NCBI GenBank assembly: GCA_007120305.1
Contig: SKNW01000041.1
Location: forward strand, 1 to 37,636
Source of the DNA: Gemmatimonadota bacterium
GTDB taxonomy: Bacteria > Gemmatimonadota > Gemmatimonadetes > Longimicrobiales > Gaopeijiaceae
Length of the DNA: 37,636 nucleotides
Direction: 5' to 3'
In this document: piece by piece, positions 1 through 8,503 of the stretch
Numbering within the stretch: the first letter of the stretch is position 1
Layout of the letters: every line of letters begins with the position of its first letter
Notes under the pieces: generated by a model
Database searches by the model: none
What the model was told of the DNA's origin: nothing
The model's input: only the letters and a program-made list of their open reading frames with translations
Translations under genes and position numbers: made by a program

Positions 1-87
1 GAGGACCGACTCCCCGGCAGGGTCCACAGTGGTGCGTTCTTCGGAGGAGGCGTCGTCAGGGGGCGTCGGATGCGCAGGCTGGGGCAT
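1..87 (-). CDS. Possible N-terminus of an unknown protein, cut by the left window edge
   Basis: On the minus strand an ATG at 85-87 opens a frame that stays open to base 1 (29 residues, MPQPAHPTPPDDASSEERTT and onward). It begins 73 nt beyond the stop of the MFS gene and points the same way, so it could be the next gene of that group. The visible residues are Pro/Asp/Glu-rich and look like a disordered N-terminus; no family can be named. No Shine-Dalgarno sequence is visible. Only 29 codons are seen, so chance is a real alternative. Bases 88-160 hold nothing else I can identify. Confidence 0.35.
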   Translation of the reverse strand, partial: MPQPAHPTPPDDASSEERTTVDPAGESVL

Positions 88-160
88 GATGGGACGTGTG
101 CGGGTGAGAGGAACGTGAGCGAGGTGGTGCGCGAGGTCGGGTCAGGCGTCGAGGACGGAA

Positions 161-1540
161 TCAGGCAGCGCGTCGGCTCCGCACGCGCCCGGGCACGGCG
201 CGCACCAGGACCCGGAGGGCCGCGAGGCCGGCCAGGAGCGCACCGAAGAGGAAGGGGCCCGAAGGACCGAACAGGTCCCAGGCGAGCCCCCCGGCCAGCG
301 GCCCGGCGATCCGGGCCAGCGCGCCCACGCTCTGGCCGATTCCCAGCGAACTTCCCTGAAGTTCGTCGGGAGCGGCCCGGGAGAGAAGGCTCACCAGGCT
401 GGGAAGGGTGCCCCCGAACCCGACGGCGAGGAGCGCCAGCGCGACCAGGAGAAAGGGGACCGAGGGGGCCATGGGAATCAGGAGGAGCCCGGCCACGAAG
501 GGCACGGCCGCCAGTCGCACCAGCCGGTCCTCCCCGATCCGGGGTGCCAGGGTCCGTACAACCCCCCCCTGCATGATGGCGGACACCGTTCCCAGGAAGG
601 CGAAGAGCCAGCCCACTGCCCGCTCGTCGAGCCCGAAGCGTTCGGAGGCGAAGAGGGGGAAGACGGGATGCATGGTGGAGAACGCGGCCGTGAAAAGAAA
701 GGTCAGGAGAAGGACGGTGGTGAACTCCCGGTTCCGAACCACGGCCCGGAGGTCGGTGGTGGGGAGGAGCGCCGCAGCAGGCGTCGGGTCCCCGACGGCG
801 CGGCCCGCTCGGCTCGCCCGGGCCGTCCGATCCGTCCGGTCCGTCCGGTCGACCCCGCCCGTGGGGTGCGTGCCGCCGGTCTCGATGCCGATCTCGGGGT
901 CGCTCCCAGCGCCCTCCTGCCTCCTCCGCGCTTCCCGCTCCTCCCACGTCAGGGACTCCGGGAGGAAGAAGAAGGCGACCAGGGCATTCCCCGCGCAGAG
1001 GGCGGCGGCGGCGAGCCCCGGTGCCGCCGGCGAGATGGGCGCCAGGAGTCCGCCGATGGCCGGCCCGAAGATGAAGCCGAGACCGAAGGCGGCACCGATG
1101 AGTCCCATTCCCCCGGCTCGCCGCTCTGGCGGGGTGATGTCGGCAATGTAGGCCTGGGCCACGGGGACATTGGCTCCGCCCACGCCGGCCATGATCCGGG
1201 AGAGGAGGAGGGCCAGGATGGAGCCGGCGAAGGCGAAGACCAGGTAGGAGACAGCCGAGCCCACGAGACCGACCAGGAGCACGGGGCGACGGCCGAACCG
1301 GTCGGAAAGGCGCCCCCAGACGGGGGCGAAAAGAAGCTGGGCCGCCGAGTAGGAGAGGACCAGAACGCCGATGACGGTTCCGCTGGCGCCGAAACGATCG
1401 GCGTAGAAGGGGAGGAGCGGGAGGATGATCCCGAATCCCACCAGGTCCACGAACACCGTGACGAAGAGGATCGCGAGGCGGGTTCGGACGTCCCGGGGCG
1501 AGGCCCCGCGGGACCCGCCCCGGAATTCCGATGCCGTCAC
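161..1540 (-). CDS. MFS transporter, drug/H+ antiporter-like (TetA/Bmr type)
   Basis: A 459-residue, 12-helix major facilitator protein of the inner membrane. The N-terminal half carries family signatures: the first helix with DLVGFGIILPLLPFYA (about residues 32-47), the loop 2-3 motif GRLSDRFGRRP and helix 5 with GAAFGLGFIFGPAIGGLLAP (motif C of proton antiporters). A hydrophilic linker of about 65 residues (roughly 200-265) joins the two six-helix halves; it is Arg/Asp/Thr-rich and carries a DNA repeat. The start is GTG at 1538-1540, 14 nt downstream of the TatA-like stop, so the genes are probably co-transcribed. The family usually exports drugs or metabolites by proton exchange; the substrate cannot be read from sequence. 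Confidence 0.9.
   Translation of the reverse strand: MTASEFRGGSRGASPRDVRTRLAILFVTVFVDLVGFGIILPLLPFYADRFGASGTVIGVLVLSYSAAQLLFAPVWGRLSDRFGRRPVLLVGLVGSAVSYLVFAFAGSILALLLSRIMAGVGGANVPVAQAYIADITPPERRAGGMGLIGAAFGLGFIFGPAIGGLLAPISPAAPGLAAAALCAGNALVAFFFLPESLTWEEREARRRQEGAGSDPEIGIETGGTHPTGGVDRTDRTDRTARASRAGRAVGDPTPAAALLPTTDLRAVVRNREFTTVLLLTFLFTAAFSTMHPVFPLFASERFGLDERAVGWLFAFLGTVSAIMQGGVVRTLAPRIGEDRLVRLAAVPFVAGLLLIPMAPSVPFLLVALALLAVGFGGTLPSLVSLLSRAAPDELQGSSLGIGQSVGALARIAGPLAGGLAWDLFGPSGPFLFGALLAGLAALRVLVRAVPGRVRSRRAA
825..851. repeat. Three 9-bp tandem repeats in the MFS central linker
   Basis: Plus-strand units GTCCGATCC, GTCCGGTCC and GTCCGGTCG follow each other without a gap. In the MFS protein they encode DRTDRTDRT inside the cytoplasmic linker between the two halves. 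The repeat keeps the reading frame, so length change would alter only the linker. Confidence 0.75.
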
Positions 1541-1554
1541 TCGGGGGGCTCCGC

Positions 1555-1752
1555 TCAGGGGGCTCCGCTTCTCCCGTCGTCGTCCTCGTCCTCGCGGCCG
1601 GGCAGACGATCAGGCTCGCGAATCCCTCCCTTGAAGTTCCGGATCCCCTCCCCCAGCCCCCGTGCGATGAGGGGAATCCGCTTCGCCCCGAACAGGAGGA
1701 GGAGGGCGAGGACGATGAGGACGAGCTCGGGGATGCCGATGCCACCGAACAT
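1555..1752 (-). CDS. tatA: Sec-independent translocase protein TatA/E family
   Basis: A 65-residue protein with the classic TatA layout: a short periplasmic N-terminus, one membrane helix (IGIPELVLIVLALLLLFG, residues 5-22), the hinge GAKRIPLIARGLGEGIRNFKGGI forming the amphipathic helix (about 22-44), and a charged tail (EDEDDDGR). In the twin-arginine pathway TatA oligomers form the conduit for folded proteins. The FGAKRIP hinge is diagnostic of TatA/E rather than TatB. The ATG lies at 1750-1752. It sits between the acyl-CoA dehydrogenase (42 nt upstream) and the MFS gene (14 nt downstream); no tatB or tatC is in the window. The acidic tail is short for TatA, and no internal feature separates TatA from TatE. 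Confidence 0.92.
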   Translation of the reverse strand: MFGGIGIPELVLIVLALLLLFGAKRIPLIARGLGEGIRNFKGGIREPDRLPGREDEDDDGRSGAP

Positions 1753-1794
1753 GGAGGATCTCCGGAAGGAGGAGGGCGGGGAGGGGCGAACCCG

Positions 1795-2964
1795 TCAGCG
1801 AAGCAGCAGCTTGGCGATGGTCTGGAGCTGCATGTTCGTCGTCCCCTCGTAGATTGTGCCGATCTTCGCATCCCGGTAGTACTTCTCCACCGGGTACTCG
1901 CGGGTGAAGCCGTAGCCACCATGAAGGTCGATGGCGGTGGAGGCCACGCGCTGGGCCACCTGGGAAGAAAAGAGCTTGGCCTGGGCGGCCTGCATGAGGA
2001 AGTCCTCGCCTGCATCCTTGAGCCGAGCCGCGTTGTAGACCAGGAGCCGGGCCGCCTCGATCTCGGTGGCCATCTCCGCCAGCTGGAACTGCACGCCCTG
2101 GAACTCCCCGATGGCACGGCCGAACTGCTCCCTCTCCTTGACGTAACGCACGGTGTGGTCGAGTGCGCCCTGGGCCAGCCCCACCATCTGCGCCCCGATG
2201 CCGATCCGACCCTCGTTCAGCGTCTCGATGGCGATCTTGTATCCCTTTCCCACCTCCCCCATCACGGCGGAGGCCGGAACCCGGCAGTTTTCGAAGAGAA
2301 TCTCGGTGGTGGAGGAGGCCCGGATTCCGAGCTTGTCCTCCTTTTTGCCCACGGAGAAGCCCGGCGTGTCCCGGGGGACGAGGAAAGCGGTGATGCCCCG
2401 GTACCCGGCCTCCGGATCCACCGTGGCGAAGACCAGGAAGAGGTTGGCCTCGTTCCCGCTGGTGATCCAGAGCTTGTGGCCGTTCAGCACGTAGTCGTCA
2501 CCGTCCTTCTCCGCCCGACAGGCCAGGGCGAAGGCGTCGGAGCCCGACCCGGCCTCGGAAAGGGCGTAGGCGCCCACCGTGTCGGTGGCCAGCTTCGGGA
2601 ACCACTCGGCCTTCTGGGCCTCGGAGGCCCAGCGCTGAAGGGCGTTGATCACCAGGGTGTTCTGGACGTCCACCAGGACGCCCACCGCCGGGTCGATCCG
2701 GGAGAGCTCCTCCACCACCAGGACCGAGGTGAAGAAGGTGGATCCGGTTCCCCCGAAATTCTCGGGGATCTCGATCCCCATGAGCCCCAGTTCGAAGAGC
2801 TGCTCCACCAGGTCCGCGTCCATCTGCTGCTCCGTGTCCATGGCGTGGACCCGGGGGGCCACTTCGGAGAGGGCGAAGTCGCGAACCGCCTCCTGGAACA
2901 TGGACTCCTCTTCGGAGAGGGTCGTGAGCGCGGGGCGGGTGTCGCCGGACGGAGTGGTGGACAT
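1795..2964 (-). CDS. Acyl-CoA dehydrogenase (short/medium-chain type)
   Basis: A 389-residue FAD enzyme of full family length (about 380-390) that oxidises acyl-CoA to trans-2-enoyl-CoA and passes electrons to ETF. Domains run in the usual order: N-terminal helical domain (1-125), central beta domain with YALSEAGSGSDAFAL and WITSGNEANLFLVFA (about 130-240), and C-terminal helical domain (240-389). The catalytic glutamate is in IYEGTTNMQ near the C-terminus, the position used by short- and medium-chain enzymes. LHGGYGFTREYPVEKYYRDAK is also present. The start is ATG at 2962-2964. Substrate could be butyryl-CoA, branched-chain acyl-CoA or another short acyl-CoA; no beta-oxidation partner is adjacent to decide. 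Confidence 0.95.
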   Translation of the reverse strand: MSTTPSGDTRPALTTLSEEESMFQEAVRDFALSEVAPRVHAMDTEQQMDADLVEQLFELGLMGIEIPENFGGTGSTFFTSVLVVEELSRIDPAVGVLVDVQNTLVINALQRWASEAQKAEWFPKLATDTVGAYALSEAGSGSDAFALACRAEKDGDDYVLNGHKLWITSGNEANLFLVFATVDPEAGYRGITAFLVPRDTPGFSVGKKEDKLGIRASSTTEILFENCRVPASAVMGEVGKGYKIAIETLNEGRIGIGAQMVGLAQGALDHTVRYVKEREQFGRAIGEFQGVQFQLAEMATEIEAARLLVYNAARLKDAGEDFLMQAAQAKLFSSQVAQRVASTAIDLHGGYGFTREYPVEKYYRDAKIGTIYEGTTNMQLQTIAKLLLR

Positions 2965-3036
2965 GGGAAGCCTCGGAGAGGGAGTTGGGGCGTGCGGGTT
3001 TGCCGCGGCGCGGCCACGGCGCTTCGGAGACCGTTA

Positions 3037-3085
3037 CCCGGGTTCGATCTCCCGGGTTCGAACCCCCGGAACCGGGTCCGGGGGT
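3037..3085. repeat. Direct repeat plus perfect 9-bp inverted repeat in the divergent intergenic region
   Basis: The 311-nt gap between the acyl-CoA dehydrogenase (minus) and gcvH (plus) holds an 11-bp direct repeat CCCGGGTTCGA at 3037-3047 and 3051-3061. It is followed by a perfect inverted repeat ACCCCCGGA (3062-3070) / TCCGGGGGT (3077-3085) with a 6-nt loop. The structure lies about 60 nt upstream of the predicted gcvH -35 box and about 75 nt upstream of the dehydrogenase ATG. It could be an operator or a leader hairpin of the minus-strand transcript. The GGGTTCGA words resemble a tRNA T-arm, but no tRNA can be folded. No glycine riboswitch is visible. Confidence 0.6.
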
Positions 3086-3146
3086 GACAGCCCCTCAATC
3101 TCTCCAAGGATGGGGCGGAAATCCACCCATGGCCCCGATCCACGCC

Positions 3147-3175
3147 TTGACCGGACACCCCCGAAAAACTCTATT
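3147..3175 (+). promoter_or_regulatory. Predicted sigma-70 promoter of gcvH
   Basis: TTGACC at 3147-3152, a 17-nt spacer, then TCTATT at 3170-3175 (4 of 6 matches to the -10 consensus). The expected start is near 3182, giving a leader of roughly 95 nt. The only A/T-rich patch in this GC-rich gap coincides with the -10 end of the motif. Confidence 0.5.
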
Positions 3176-3275
3176 CCTCGCGACCCCGATCCTCATGTTC
3201 ACGGGCGCAGATGCGGGAAGGGCCTCACGGGTCCGTCCTCGCGGCGCCGGCCCCCCACGGACACGGAGAAGCTCC

Positions 3276-3668
3276 ATGGCCCGGATCCCCGACGACCTCT
3301 TCTACACCGAAGAGCACGAGTACCTGAAGGCCACCGACGAGGAGGGCGTCTTCCAGGTAGGCGTCACCGACTACGCCCAGGGAGAACTGGGCGACATCGT
3401 CTTTCTCGAGCTTCCCTCGGCGGGCGACACCTTCAGCCGGATGGACACCTTCGGGACCATCGAGGCCGTGAAGGCGGTGAGCGACCTGTATGCCCCCGTC
3501 ACCGGCGAGATCATCGCGGCGAACGACGCCCTGGACGACGATCCCTCGCTGGTCAACTCCGACCCGTACGGTGCGGGGTGGATGGTACGCATCCGCGTCA
3601 CGGACCCCTCCGAGCTCGACGCGCTCCTCGGGGCCGACGCCTACCGGGAACTGGTCGGCGAAGGCTGA
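3276..3668 (+). CDS. gcvH: Glycine cleavage system H protein
   Basis: A 130-residue lipoyl-carrier protein, normal length for GcvH. It shuttles the aminomethyl group from P protein to T protein on a lipoyl arm in the cytoplasm. The lipoylation site is K66 in TIEAVKAVSDLYAP (usual form ESVKA). FYTEEHEYLK (9-18) and VGVTDYAQGELGDIVFLELP (28-47) are H-protein signatures, and the C-terminal half has the expected LVNSDPYGAGWMVRI. The ATG at 3276 is chosen because family similarity starts there; upstream in-frame codons are not conserved-looking. No strong Shine-Dalgarno is seen. It precedes gcvP by 220 nt, and a LipM-like lipoylation enzyme lies further downstream. Confidence 0.97.
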   Translation: MARIPDDLFYTEEHEYLKATDEEGVFQVGVTDYAQGELGDIVFLELPSAGDTFSRMDTFGTIEAVKAVSDLYAPVTGEIIAANDALDDDPSLVNSDPYGAGWMVRIRVTDPSELDALLGADAYRELVGEG

Positions 3669-3758
3669 CTCTCTCCCGCCTGTTCCGTCCCGCTGCGGAT
3701 GGCCCTGATCCGCCGGCAGGGAACCGGAACGCCCGGCGGTTCGGGGGGTCCCATGCAC

Positions 3759-3788
3759 CTCTGGGGATCTCTGGCCATCTCTGGGCCA
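3759..3788. repeat. Three 10-bp tandem repeats between gcvH and gcvP
   Basis: CTCTGGGGAT, CTCTGGCCAT and CTCTGGGCCA stand head to tail in the 220-nt gap 3669-3888. The second and third units can also form a small TGGCC/GGCCA hairpin. Nothing else in the gap is recognisable: no promoter and no coding frame with a plausible product. Confidence 0.65.
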
Positions 3789-3888
3789 GCGCATCTCCCG
3801 GATCGTCCCGATTTCACTCCTGTGGCCCCCTCTGGCGTGCGTCGAGTCCGGCGTCCTCCGGAGGCGGGCGATTTCCCGAAGGCCCCGC

Positions 3889-6783
3889 ATGACCTCCGAC
3901 GCCCGCTCCCTCCGTCGAACCGATCGCTTCGTTGACCGTCACCTGGGTCCCCGGGGCCACGAGCAGGCGTCCATGCTCGAGCTCCTTGGCCTCGGCTCCA
4001 TGGAGGAGCTCGTGGCGGAATCGGTTCCGGCCTCCATCCGGCTCGGGCGCGATCTCGACCTGGAGCCCGGGGTCTCCGAAACCGTCCTTCTCCAGCGACT
4101 TCGTGAAATCGGGGCCCGGAATCACCGGTTCCGCTCCTACCTGGGAATGGGGTATCACGACACGGTCACGCCTCCGGTCATTCTCCGGAACATCTTCGAG
4201 AATCCGGGCTGGTACACCCAGTACACACCCTACCAGGCCGAAATCGCCCAGGGTCGGCTGGAGGCCCTCCTCAACTTCCAGACCATGGTCATCGACCTGA
4301 CCGGGCTGGAGATCGCCGGGGCGTCGCTCCTTGACGAAGGGACGGCTGCCGCCGAGGCCATGGCGCTCCTCCTGGACGAGGCCAAGGGCGACCGGAACAC
4401 CTTCTTCGTGGATGCGGGGTGTCACCCCCAGACCATCGCGGTGGTGCAGACCCGTGCCCTCCCACTGGGGGTCGAGGTCGTGGTAGGCGAAGCCACGGAG
4501 GCCGCGGTGGCGGATTCGTCTGTCTTCGGAGCGCTCCTGGCCTACCCGGCCACCGACGGCCGGATCACGGACCTGCGCCCCGTCATCGGGGCGGCCAAGT
4601 CGGCCGGGGCGGGTGTGGTGGTCGTGGCCGATCTCCTCGCCCTCACCCACCTCACGCCCCCTGGCGAACTGGGGGCCGACATCGCCGTGGGCAACACCCA
4701 GCGCTTCGGGGTGCCCCTGGGCTTCGGCGGTCCCCACGCGGCCTTCATGGCGGCCCGGGACGCCTACAAGCGCCGCATGCCGGGCCGCATCATCGGGGTC
4801 TCCGTGGATGCGGACGGGAACCGGGCGCTCCGCATGGCGCTCCAGACCCGGGAGCAGCACATTCGCCGGGAGAAGGCGACGTCGAACATCTGCACCGCCC
4901 AGGTGCTCCTGGCCATCATGGCCTCCATGTACGCCGTGTACCACGGCCCCGAAGGCCTCCGAAAGATTGCCCGCCGGGTCCATGACCTGGCCCGCGTGCT
5001 GGCCGAGGGACTGAAGCGCCAGGGGCACCAGGTCCTCTCGGAGCATTACTTCGACACGATCCGGCTTCGCCCCGCCGAGCCCGTGAAGGAGCTCCTGGCC
5101 CGGGCGGAGGAGGCCGCGGTGAACCTCCGGAACTTCGGGGACGGGACCGTGGGGGTGGCGCTGGACGAGGCGGTAACGGCCTCGGATCTCTCCCACATCT
5201 TCCAGATCTTCGGCGGGAAGGACACCTCCCTCCACTGGGACCCCGAAGCCCTCTTCCGCGAAATGGACGATGCCGTGGCTCTGCCGGAGGCGCTGGTGCG
5301 GCGTTCGCCGTACCTGGAGCATCCGGTCTTTCACCGGCATCACTCCGAGACGGAGATGCTCCGGTACATCCATTCGCTGGAGGTGAAGGACCTCTCCCTC
5401 AACACCAGCATGATCCCCCTGGGGTCGTGCACCATGAAGCTCAATGCCACCACCGAGATGATTCCGGTGAGCTGGCCCGAATTCGGACGCATCCATCCGT
5501 TTGCCCCCGCCAACCAGGTCGAGGGGTACCGCCGCATCGTCCAGGACCTGGAGCGGTGGCTCGGCGAGATCTCCGGGCTTCCCGCCGTCTCCCTTCAGCC
5601 CAACTCCGGTGCCCAGGGGGAATACACCGGTCTCCTGGTGATCCGGGCGTGGCACGAGGACCGGGGCGAGGGCCACCGCAACATCTGCCTCATTCCGTCA
5701 TCCGCCCACGGAACCAACCCGGCCTCCGCGGTGATGGCGGGGATGAAGGTGGTGGTGGTGAAGTGCGACGAGGACGGCAACATCGACCTGGCCGACCTGA
5801 CCGAGAAGGCGGACAAGCACCGGGAGGCCCTGGCGGCCCTCATGGTGACGTATCCTTCCACCCATGGCGTCTTCGAGGAGCACATCCGGGAGGTCTGCCA
5901 GGTAATCCACGACCGGGGGGGACAGGTCTACCTGGACGGAGCCAACCTGAATGCCCAGGTGGGGCTCTGCCGGCCGGGGGACTACGGAGCCGACGTCATC
6001 CACATCAACCTTCACAAGACCTTCGCCATCCCCCACGGAGGTGGCGGCCCGGGGATGGGTCCCATCTGCGCGGCCCCGCACCTGGCGCCCTTCCTCCCGG
6101 GTCATCCGGTGGTGGCCACCGGGGGCGAGCGCGCCATCGGGCCCGTGTCCGCTGCGCCCTGGGGGAGCGCCTCCATCCTCCTGATTTCGTGGGCGTACAT
6201 TGCCATGCTGGGTCGGGACGGCGTCCGGCAGGCCACCGAGGTGGCCATCCTGAACGCCAACTACATGGCGAAGCGCCTGGAGGGCCACTTCGATGTCCTC
6301 TTCCGGGGGCGGAATGGTCGGGTGGCCCACGAGTTCATCCTGGACCTCCGCCCCTTCCGGAAGTCCAGCGGGATCACCGAGGAGGACGTGGCCAAGCGTC
6401 TCATGGACTACGGCTACCACGCTCCCACCATGTCCTGGCCGGTGCCTGGAACCATCATGGTGGAGCCCACCGAATCCGAGTCCCTGGCGGAGCTGGACCG
6501 GTTCTGTGATGCCCTCATCTCCATCCGGGCCGAGATCCAGCAGGTGGAGATGGGCCTCATGGACCGGGACGACAATCCGCTGCGAAACGCCCCGCATACC
6601 GCCGCCTCCGTTCTGGTGGAGGACTGGTCGCATCCCTACTCCCGGGAGCAGGCCGCCTTCCCCGCTCCCTGGACCCGGGAGCAGAAGTTCTGGCCTACCG
6701 TCCGCCGGGTGGACAATGCCTACGGCGACCGGAACCTGGTCTGCGCCTGCCCGCCCCTGGAGGCCTACGCCGAGACGGAGTGA
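3889..6783 (+). CDS. gcvP: Glycine dehydrogenase (decarboxylating), P protein, single-chain form
   Basis: A 964-residue PLP enzyme that decarboxylates glycine and loads the aminomethyl group onto lipoyl-GcvH. Its length matches the fused single-chain P protein (about 950), not the split GcvPA/GcvPB pair. The N-terminal half has FVDRHLGP (15-22) and [22 protein letters not shown]; the C-terminal half has [23 protein letters not shown] and the PLP lysine K710 in [18 protein letters not shown]. The C-terminal region [15 protein letters not shown] is standard. ATG at 3889 follows a weak GAAGG. gcvT is not present between gcvH and gcvP or elsewhere in the window, so the T protein must come from another locus. 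Confidence 0.97.
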   Translation: MTSDARSLRRTDRFVDRHLGPRGHEQASMLELLGLGSMEELVAESVPASIRLGRDLDLEPGVSETVLLQRLREIGARNHRFRSYLGMGYHDTVTPPVILRNIFENPGWYTQYTPYQAEIAQGRLEALLNFQTMVIDLTGLEIAGASLLDEGTAAAEAMALLLDEAKGDRNTFFVDAGCHPQTIAVVQTRALPLGVEVVVGEATEAAVADSSVFGALLAYPATDGRITDLRPVIGAAKSAGAGVVVVADLLALTHLTPPGELGADIAVGNTQRFGVPLGFGGPHAAFMAARDAYKRRMPGRIIGVSVDADGNRALRMALQTREQHIRREKATSNICTAQVLLAIMASMYAVYHGPEGLRKIARRVHDLARVLAEGLKRQGHQVLSEHYFDTIRLRPAEPVKELLARAEEAAVNLRNFGDGTVGVALDEAVTASDLSHIFQIFGGKDTSLHWDPEALFREMDDAVALPEALVRRSPYLEHPVFHRHHSETEMLRYIHSLEVKDLSLNTSMIPLGSCTMKLNATTEMIPVSWPEFGRIHPFAPANQVEGYRRIVQDLERWLGEISGLPAVSLQPNSGAQGEYTGLLVIRAWHEDRGEGHRNICLIPSSAHGTNPASAVMAGMKVVVVKCDEDGNIDLADLTEKADKHREALAALMVTYPSTHGVFEEHIREVCQVIHDRGGQVYLDGANLNAQVGLCRPGDYGADVIHINLHKTFAIPHGGGGPGMGPICAAPHLAPFLPGHPVVATGGERAIGPVSAAPWGSASILLISWAYIAMLGRDGVRQATEVAILNANYMAKRLEGHFDVLFRGRNGRVAHEFILDLRPFRKSSGITEEDVAKRLMDYGYHAPTMSWPVPGTIMVEPTESESLAELDRFCDALISIRAEIQQVEMGLMDRDDNPLRNAPHTAASVLVEDWSHPYSREQAAFPAPWTREQKFWPTVRRVDNAYGDRNLVCACPPLEAYAETE

Positions 6784-6786
6784 CCC

Positions 6787-6804
6787 GGTCCGCGCAGCCG
6801 GACC
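6787..6804 (+). terminator. Small hairpin just after the gcvP stop
   Basis: GGTCCG (6787-6792) and CGGACC (6799-6804) form a perfect 6-bp stem with a 6-nt loop, starting 3 nt after the gcvP stop. There is no T tract, so it may stabilise or attenuate the transcript rather than end it. Confidence 0.35.
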
Positions 6805-6856
6805 TGCCACTGGACCCGCCGCCGAACCGGCTGCCGGATCTGCCGCCATCCAGCGA

Positions 6857-6895
6857 TCTCACGCATCCCTCTCACGCATCCCTCTCACGCATCCT
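6857..6895. repeat. Three 13-bp tandem repeats upstream of the UPF0173 gene
   Basis: The unit TCTCACGCATCCC is repeated exactly at 6857-6869 and 6870-6882 and with one change at 6883-6895. The array ends 17 nt before the start codon of the UPF0173 gene, in its leader. Confidence 0.85.
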
Positions 6896-6912
6896 TCCCA
6901 CGGAGACGCTCC

Positions 6913-7608
6913 ATGACGAAGCTCACCTGGCACGGCCACTCCACCTTCACCCTGGAGTCGAAGACGGGAACGCGGATCCTCATCGACCCATGGTTCGATG
7001 GAAACCCGGTGGCGGACCGGAGCGCGGCGGAGGTGGAGGGGGTGGAGTGGATCTTCTGTACCCACGGCCACGCCGACCACTTTGCCGACGCCATTCCCCT
7101 GACCAGGCGACTCGGCGCCACCCTGGTCTCGAGCTTCGAGATCATCCAGTTCGCCCAGGGGCAGGGCGTCGAGAAGGTCCATCCCATGGGGGTGGGCGGA
7201 GGGTTCGACTTCCCCTTTGGCCGCGTGAAGATGACGGCGGCCCTGCATGGGGGGGAGGTTCATGGCGACGAATCGGGACGGTGGACCTGCACTCCCGGGG
7301 GGTTCCTCTTCCACCTGGATGGTCTCGGGATCTACCACGCCGGTGACACAGCCCTTCTGACTGACATGCAGCTCCTGAAGGGGCAGGTGGATGTGGCCAT
7401 TCTTCCCATCGGGGACAACTTCACCATGGGACCCGAGGATGCGGTTCGGGCCGTCGAGTTCATCGGCCCGAAGGTGGTGATCCCCATGCACTACGACACC
7501 TTCGACCTGATCCGCCAGGATCCGGAGGCGTTCCGGTCGCGGGTGGGGGATCGGGCCCGGGTGGAGACGCCGAAGCCCGGGGGGACCGTGGAGATTGGCG
7601 ACCTCTGA
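6913..7608 (+). CDS. UPF0173-family metal-dependent hydrolase (metallo-beta-lactamase fold)
   Basis: A 231-residue cytoplasmic protein with the metallo-beta-lactamase fold. The metal motif HGHADH is complete (H51, H53, D55, H56), followed by GIYHAGDTALLTDM (the later Asp ligand) and VVIPMHYDTF (the last His). The N-terminus LTWHGHSTFTL is typical of UPF0173 (E. coli UlaG is a distant relative). The ATG at 6913 gives the family's usual length. The gene ends inside the start of the next gene (14-nt overlap, 7595-7608), which implies translational coupling. Substrate is unknown; members of this family mostly lack an assigned reaction. A link to lipoate or glycine metabolism is suggested only by position. 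Confidence 0.88.
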   Translation: MTKLTWHGHSTFTLESKTGTRILIDPWFDGNPVADRSAAEVEGVEWIFCTHGHADHFADAIPLTRRLGATLVSSFEIIQFAQGQGVEKVHPMGVGGGFDFPFGRVKMTAALHGGEVHGDESGRWTCTPGGFLFHLDGLGIYHAGDTALLTDMQLLKGQVDVAILPIGDNFTMGPEDAVRAVEFIGPKVVIPMHYDTFDLIRQDPEAFRSRVGDRARVETPKPGGTVEIGDL

Positions 7609-8398
7609 TCCGGGGCCGGGGCCCCTTCAGTGGAGGATCCTCCGGGACCCGCCCGCCGGCGCGGCCCGGAACATGGCCGTGGACGAGGCCCTGGCACGGT
7701 GCCGGAGGCCGGGGGAGGCGACCCTTCGCATCTACCGCTGGGCGCGCCCCACCCTGTCGCTGGGCCGAAACCAGCCGGCCCGGGGGCGTTACGATCCCCA
7801 CGCCCTGCGGAGCCTGGGGGTCGACGCGGTTCGGCGTCCCACCGGAGGGCGGGAGGTGCTCCACGACCGGGAACTGACCTACGCCGTCGTGGTCCCGGTG
7901 GCCGGACCGGGGAGCCTCCGAACCGTATACCACCAGGTCAACCGGGCCCTGGTGCAGGCGCTGGCTGCGATGGGCGTTCGGGGAGGGCTGGCTGAGCCCG
8001 GAGAGCGATCTCCCCGCCCCGATGCCGGAGCCTGCTTCGGGGAGCCGGCAGCGGGCGAGGTGATGGCGGCCGGCCGGAAACTCGTGGGGAGCGCCCAGGT
8101 CCGCCTGGGGGCCACCCTCCTCCAGCATGGCTCGCTCCTCCTGGACCGCTCGCCCGTGGGCCTCGAGTCCCTGGCCGCGCCCGGCCACGGAGTCGGCGGG
8201 GACCGGGGGGTTACCCTGCGGGAACTCCTGGGGGCGCCCCTGTCCTTCGACCATGTGGCGTCCACGGTGGAGGCCGCCCTCGCCGGAAGCTTCGGTGGCT
8301 CCTGGACGAGGGCCTCCGGTCTCGATCCCGAGGAGGAGGGCCGGGTCCGGTCCCTGCTCCCGGCCTACCTGGATGCGGATCGCACCTGGGGCCGCTGA
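7595..8398 (+). CDS. lipM: Octanoyltransferase LipM-like / lipoate-protein ligase A family
   Basis: A 267-residue BPL/LplA-fold enzyme. RRPTGGREVLHDRELTY (80-96) is the lipoyl-pocket motif, and GRKLVGSAQVR (160-170) holds the conserved lysine K162. C147 in ACFGEP sits where LipM-type octanoyltransferases carry their catalytic cysteine (CF..P...E), which favours octanoyl transfer from octanoyl-ACP over ATP-dependent lipoate ligation. In Bacillus subtilis LipM octanoylates GcvH; here gcvH lies 4 kb upstream in the same direction. The start is TTG at 7595, overlapping the previous gene; the next in-frame ATG (codon 27) would remove the conserved N-terminal strand. lipA is not in the window. A true LplA is the main alternative. 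Confidence 0.85.
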   Translation: MATSDPGPGPLQWRILRDPPAGAARNMAVDEALARCRRPGEATLRIYRWARPTLSLGRNQPARGRYDPHALRSLGVDAVRRPTGGREVLHDRELTYAVVVPVAGPGSLRTVYHQVNRALVQALAAMGVRGGLAEPGERSPRPDAGACFGEPAAGEVMAAGRKLVGSAQVRLGATLLQHGSLLLDRSPVGLESLAAPGHGVGGDRGVTLRELLGAPLSFDHVASTVEAALAGSFGGSWTRASGLDPEEEGRVRSLLPAYLDADRTWGR

Positions 8399-8503
8399 AG
8401 GCCGGGGGCCATGGCGTTCCCGCCCGTTTGGCAGTATCCATCCGTCTGCCCGTTTCAACGTTACCGAATCGTGGACTCTTCCCGGATTCCGAGAGCGCGC
8501 GCC

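Noticed and set aside
3031-3076. tRNA-like T-arm words (GGGTTCGA twice)
   Set aside because: No 7-nt T loop with a paired 5-bp stem, no anticodon arm and no acceptor stem can be built around them.
3182-3275. Glycine riboswitch before gcvH
   Set aside because: Expected because of the gene, but I see no aptamer core or paired aptamers in the short leader.
3814-5676. Minus-strand open frame of 620 codons
   Set aside because: Antisense to gcvP, whose protein is complete and conserved throughout.
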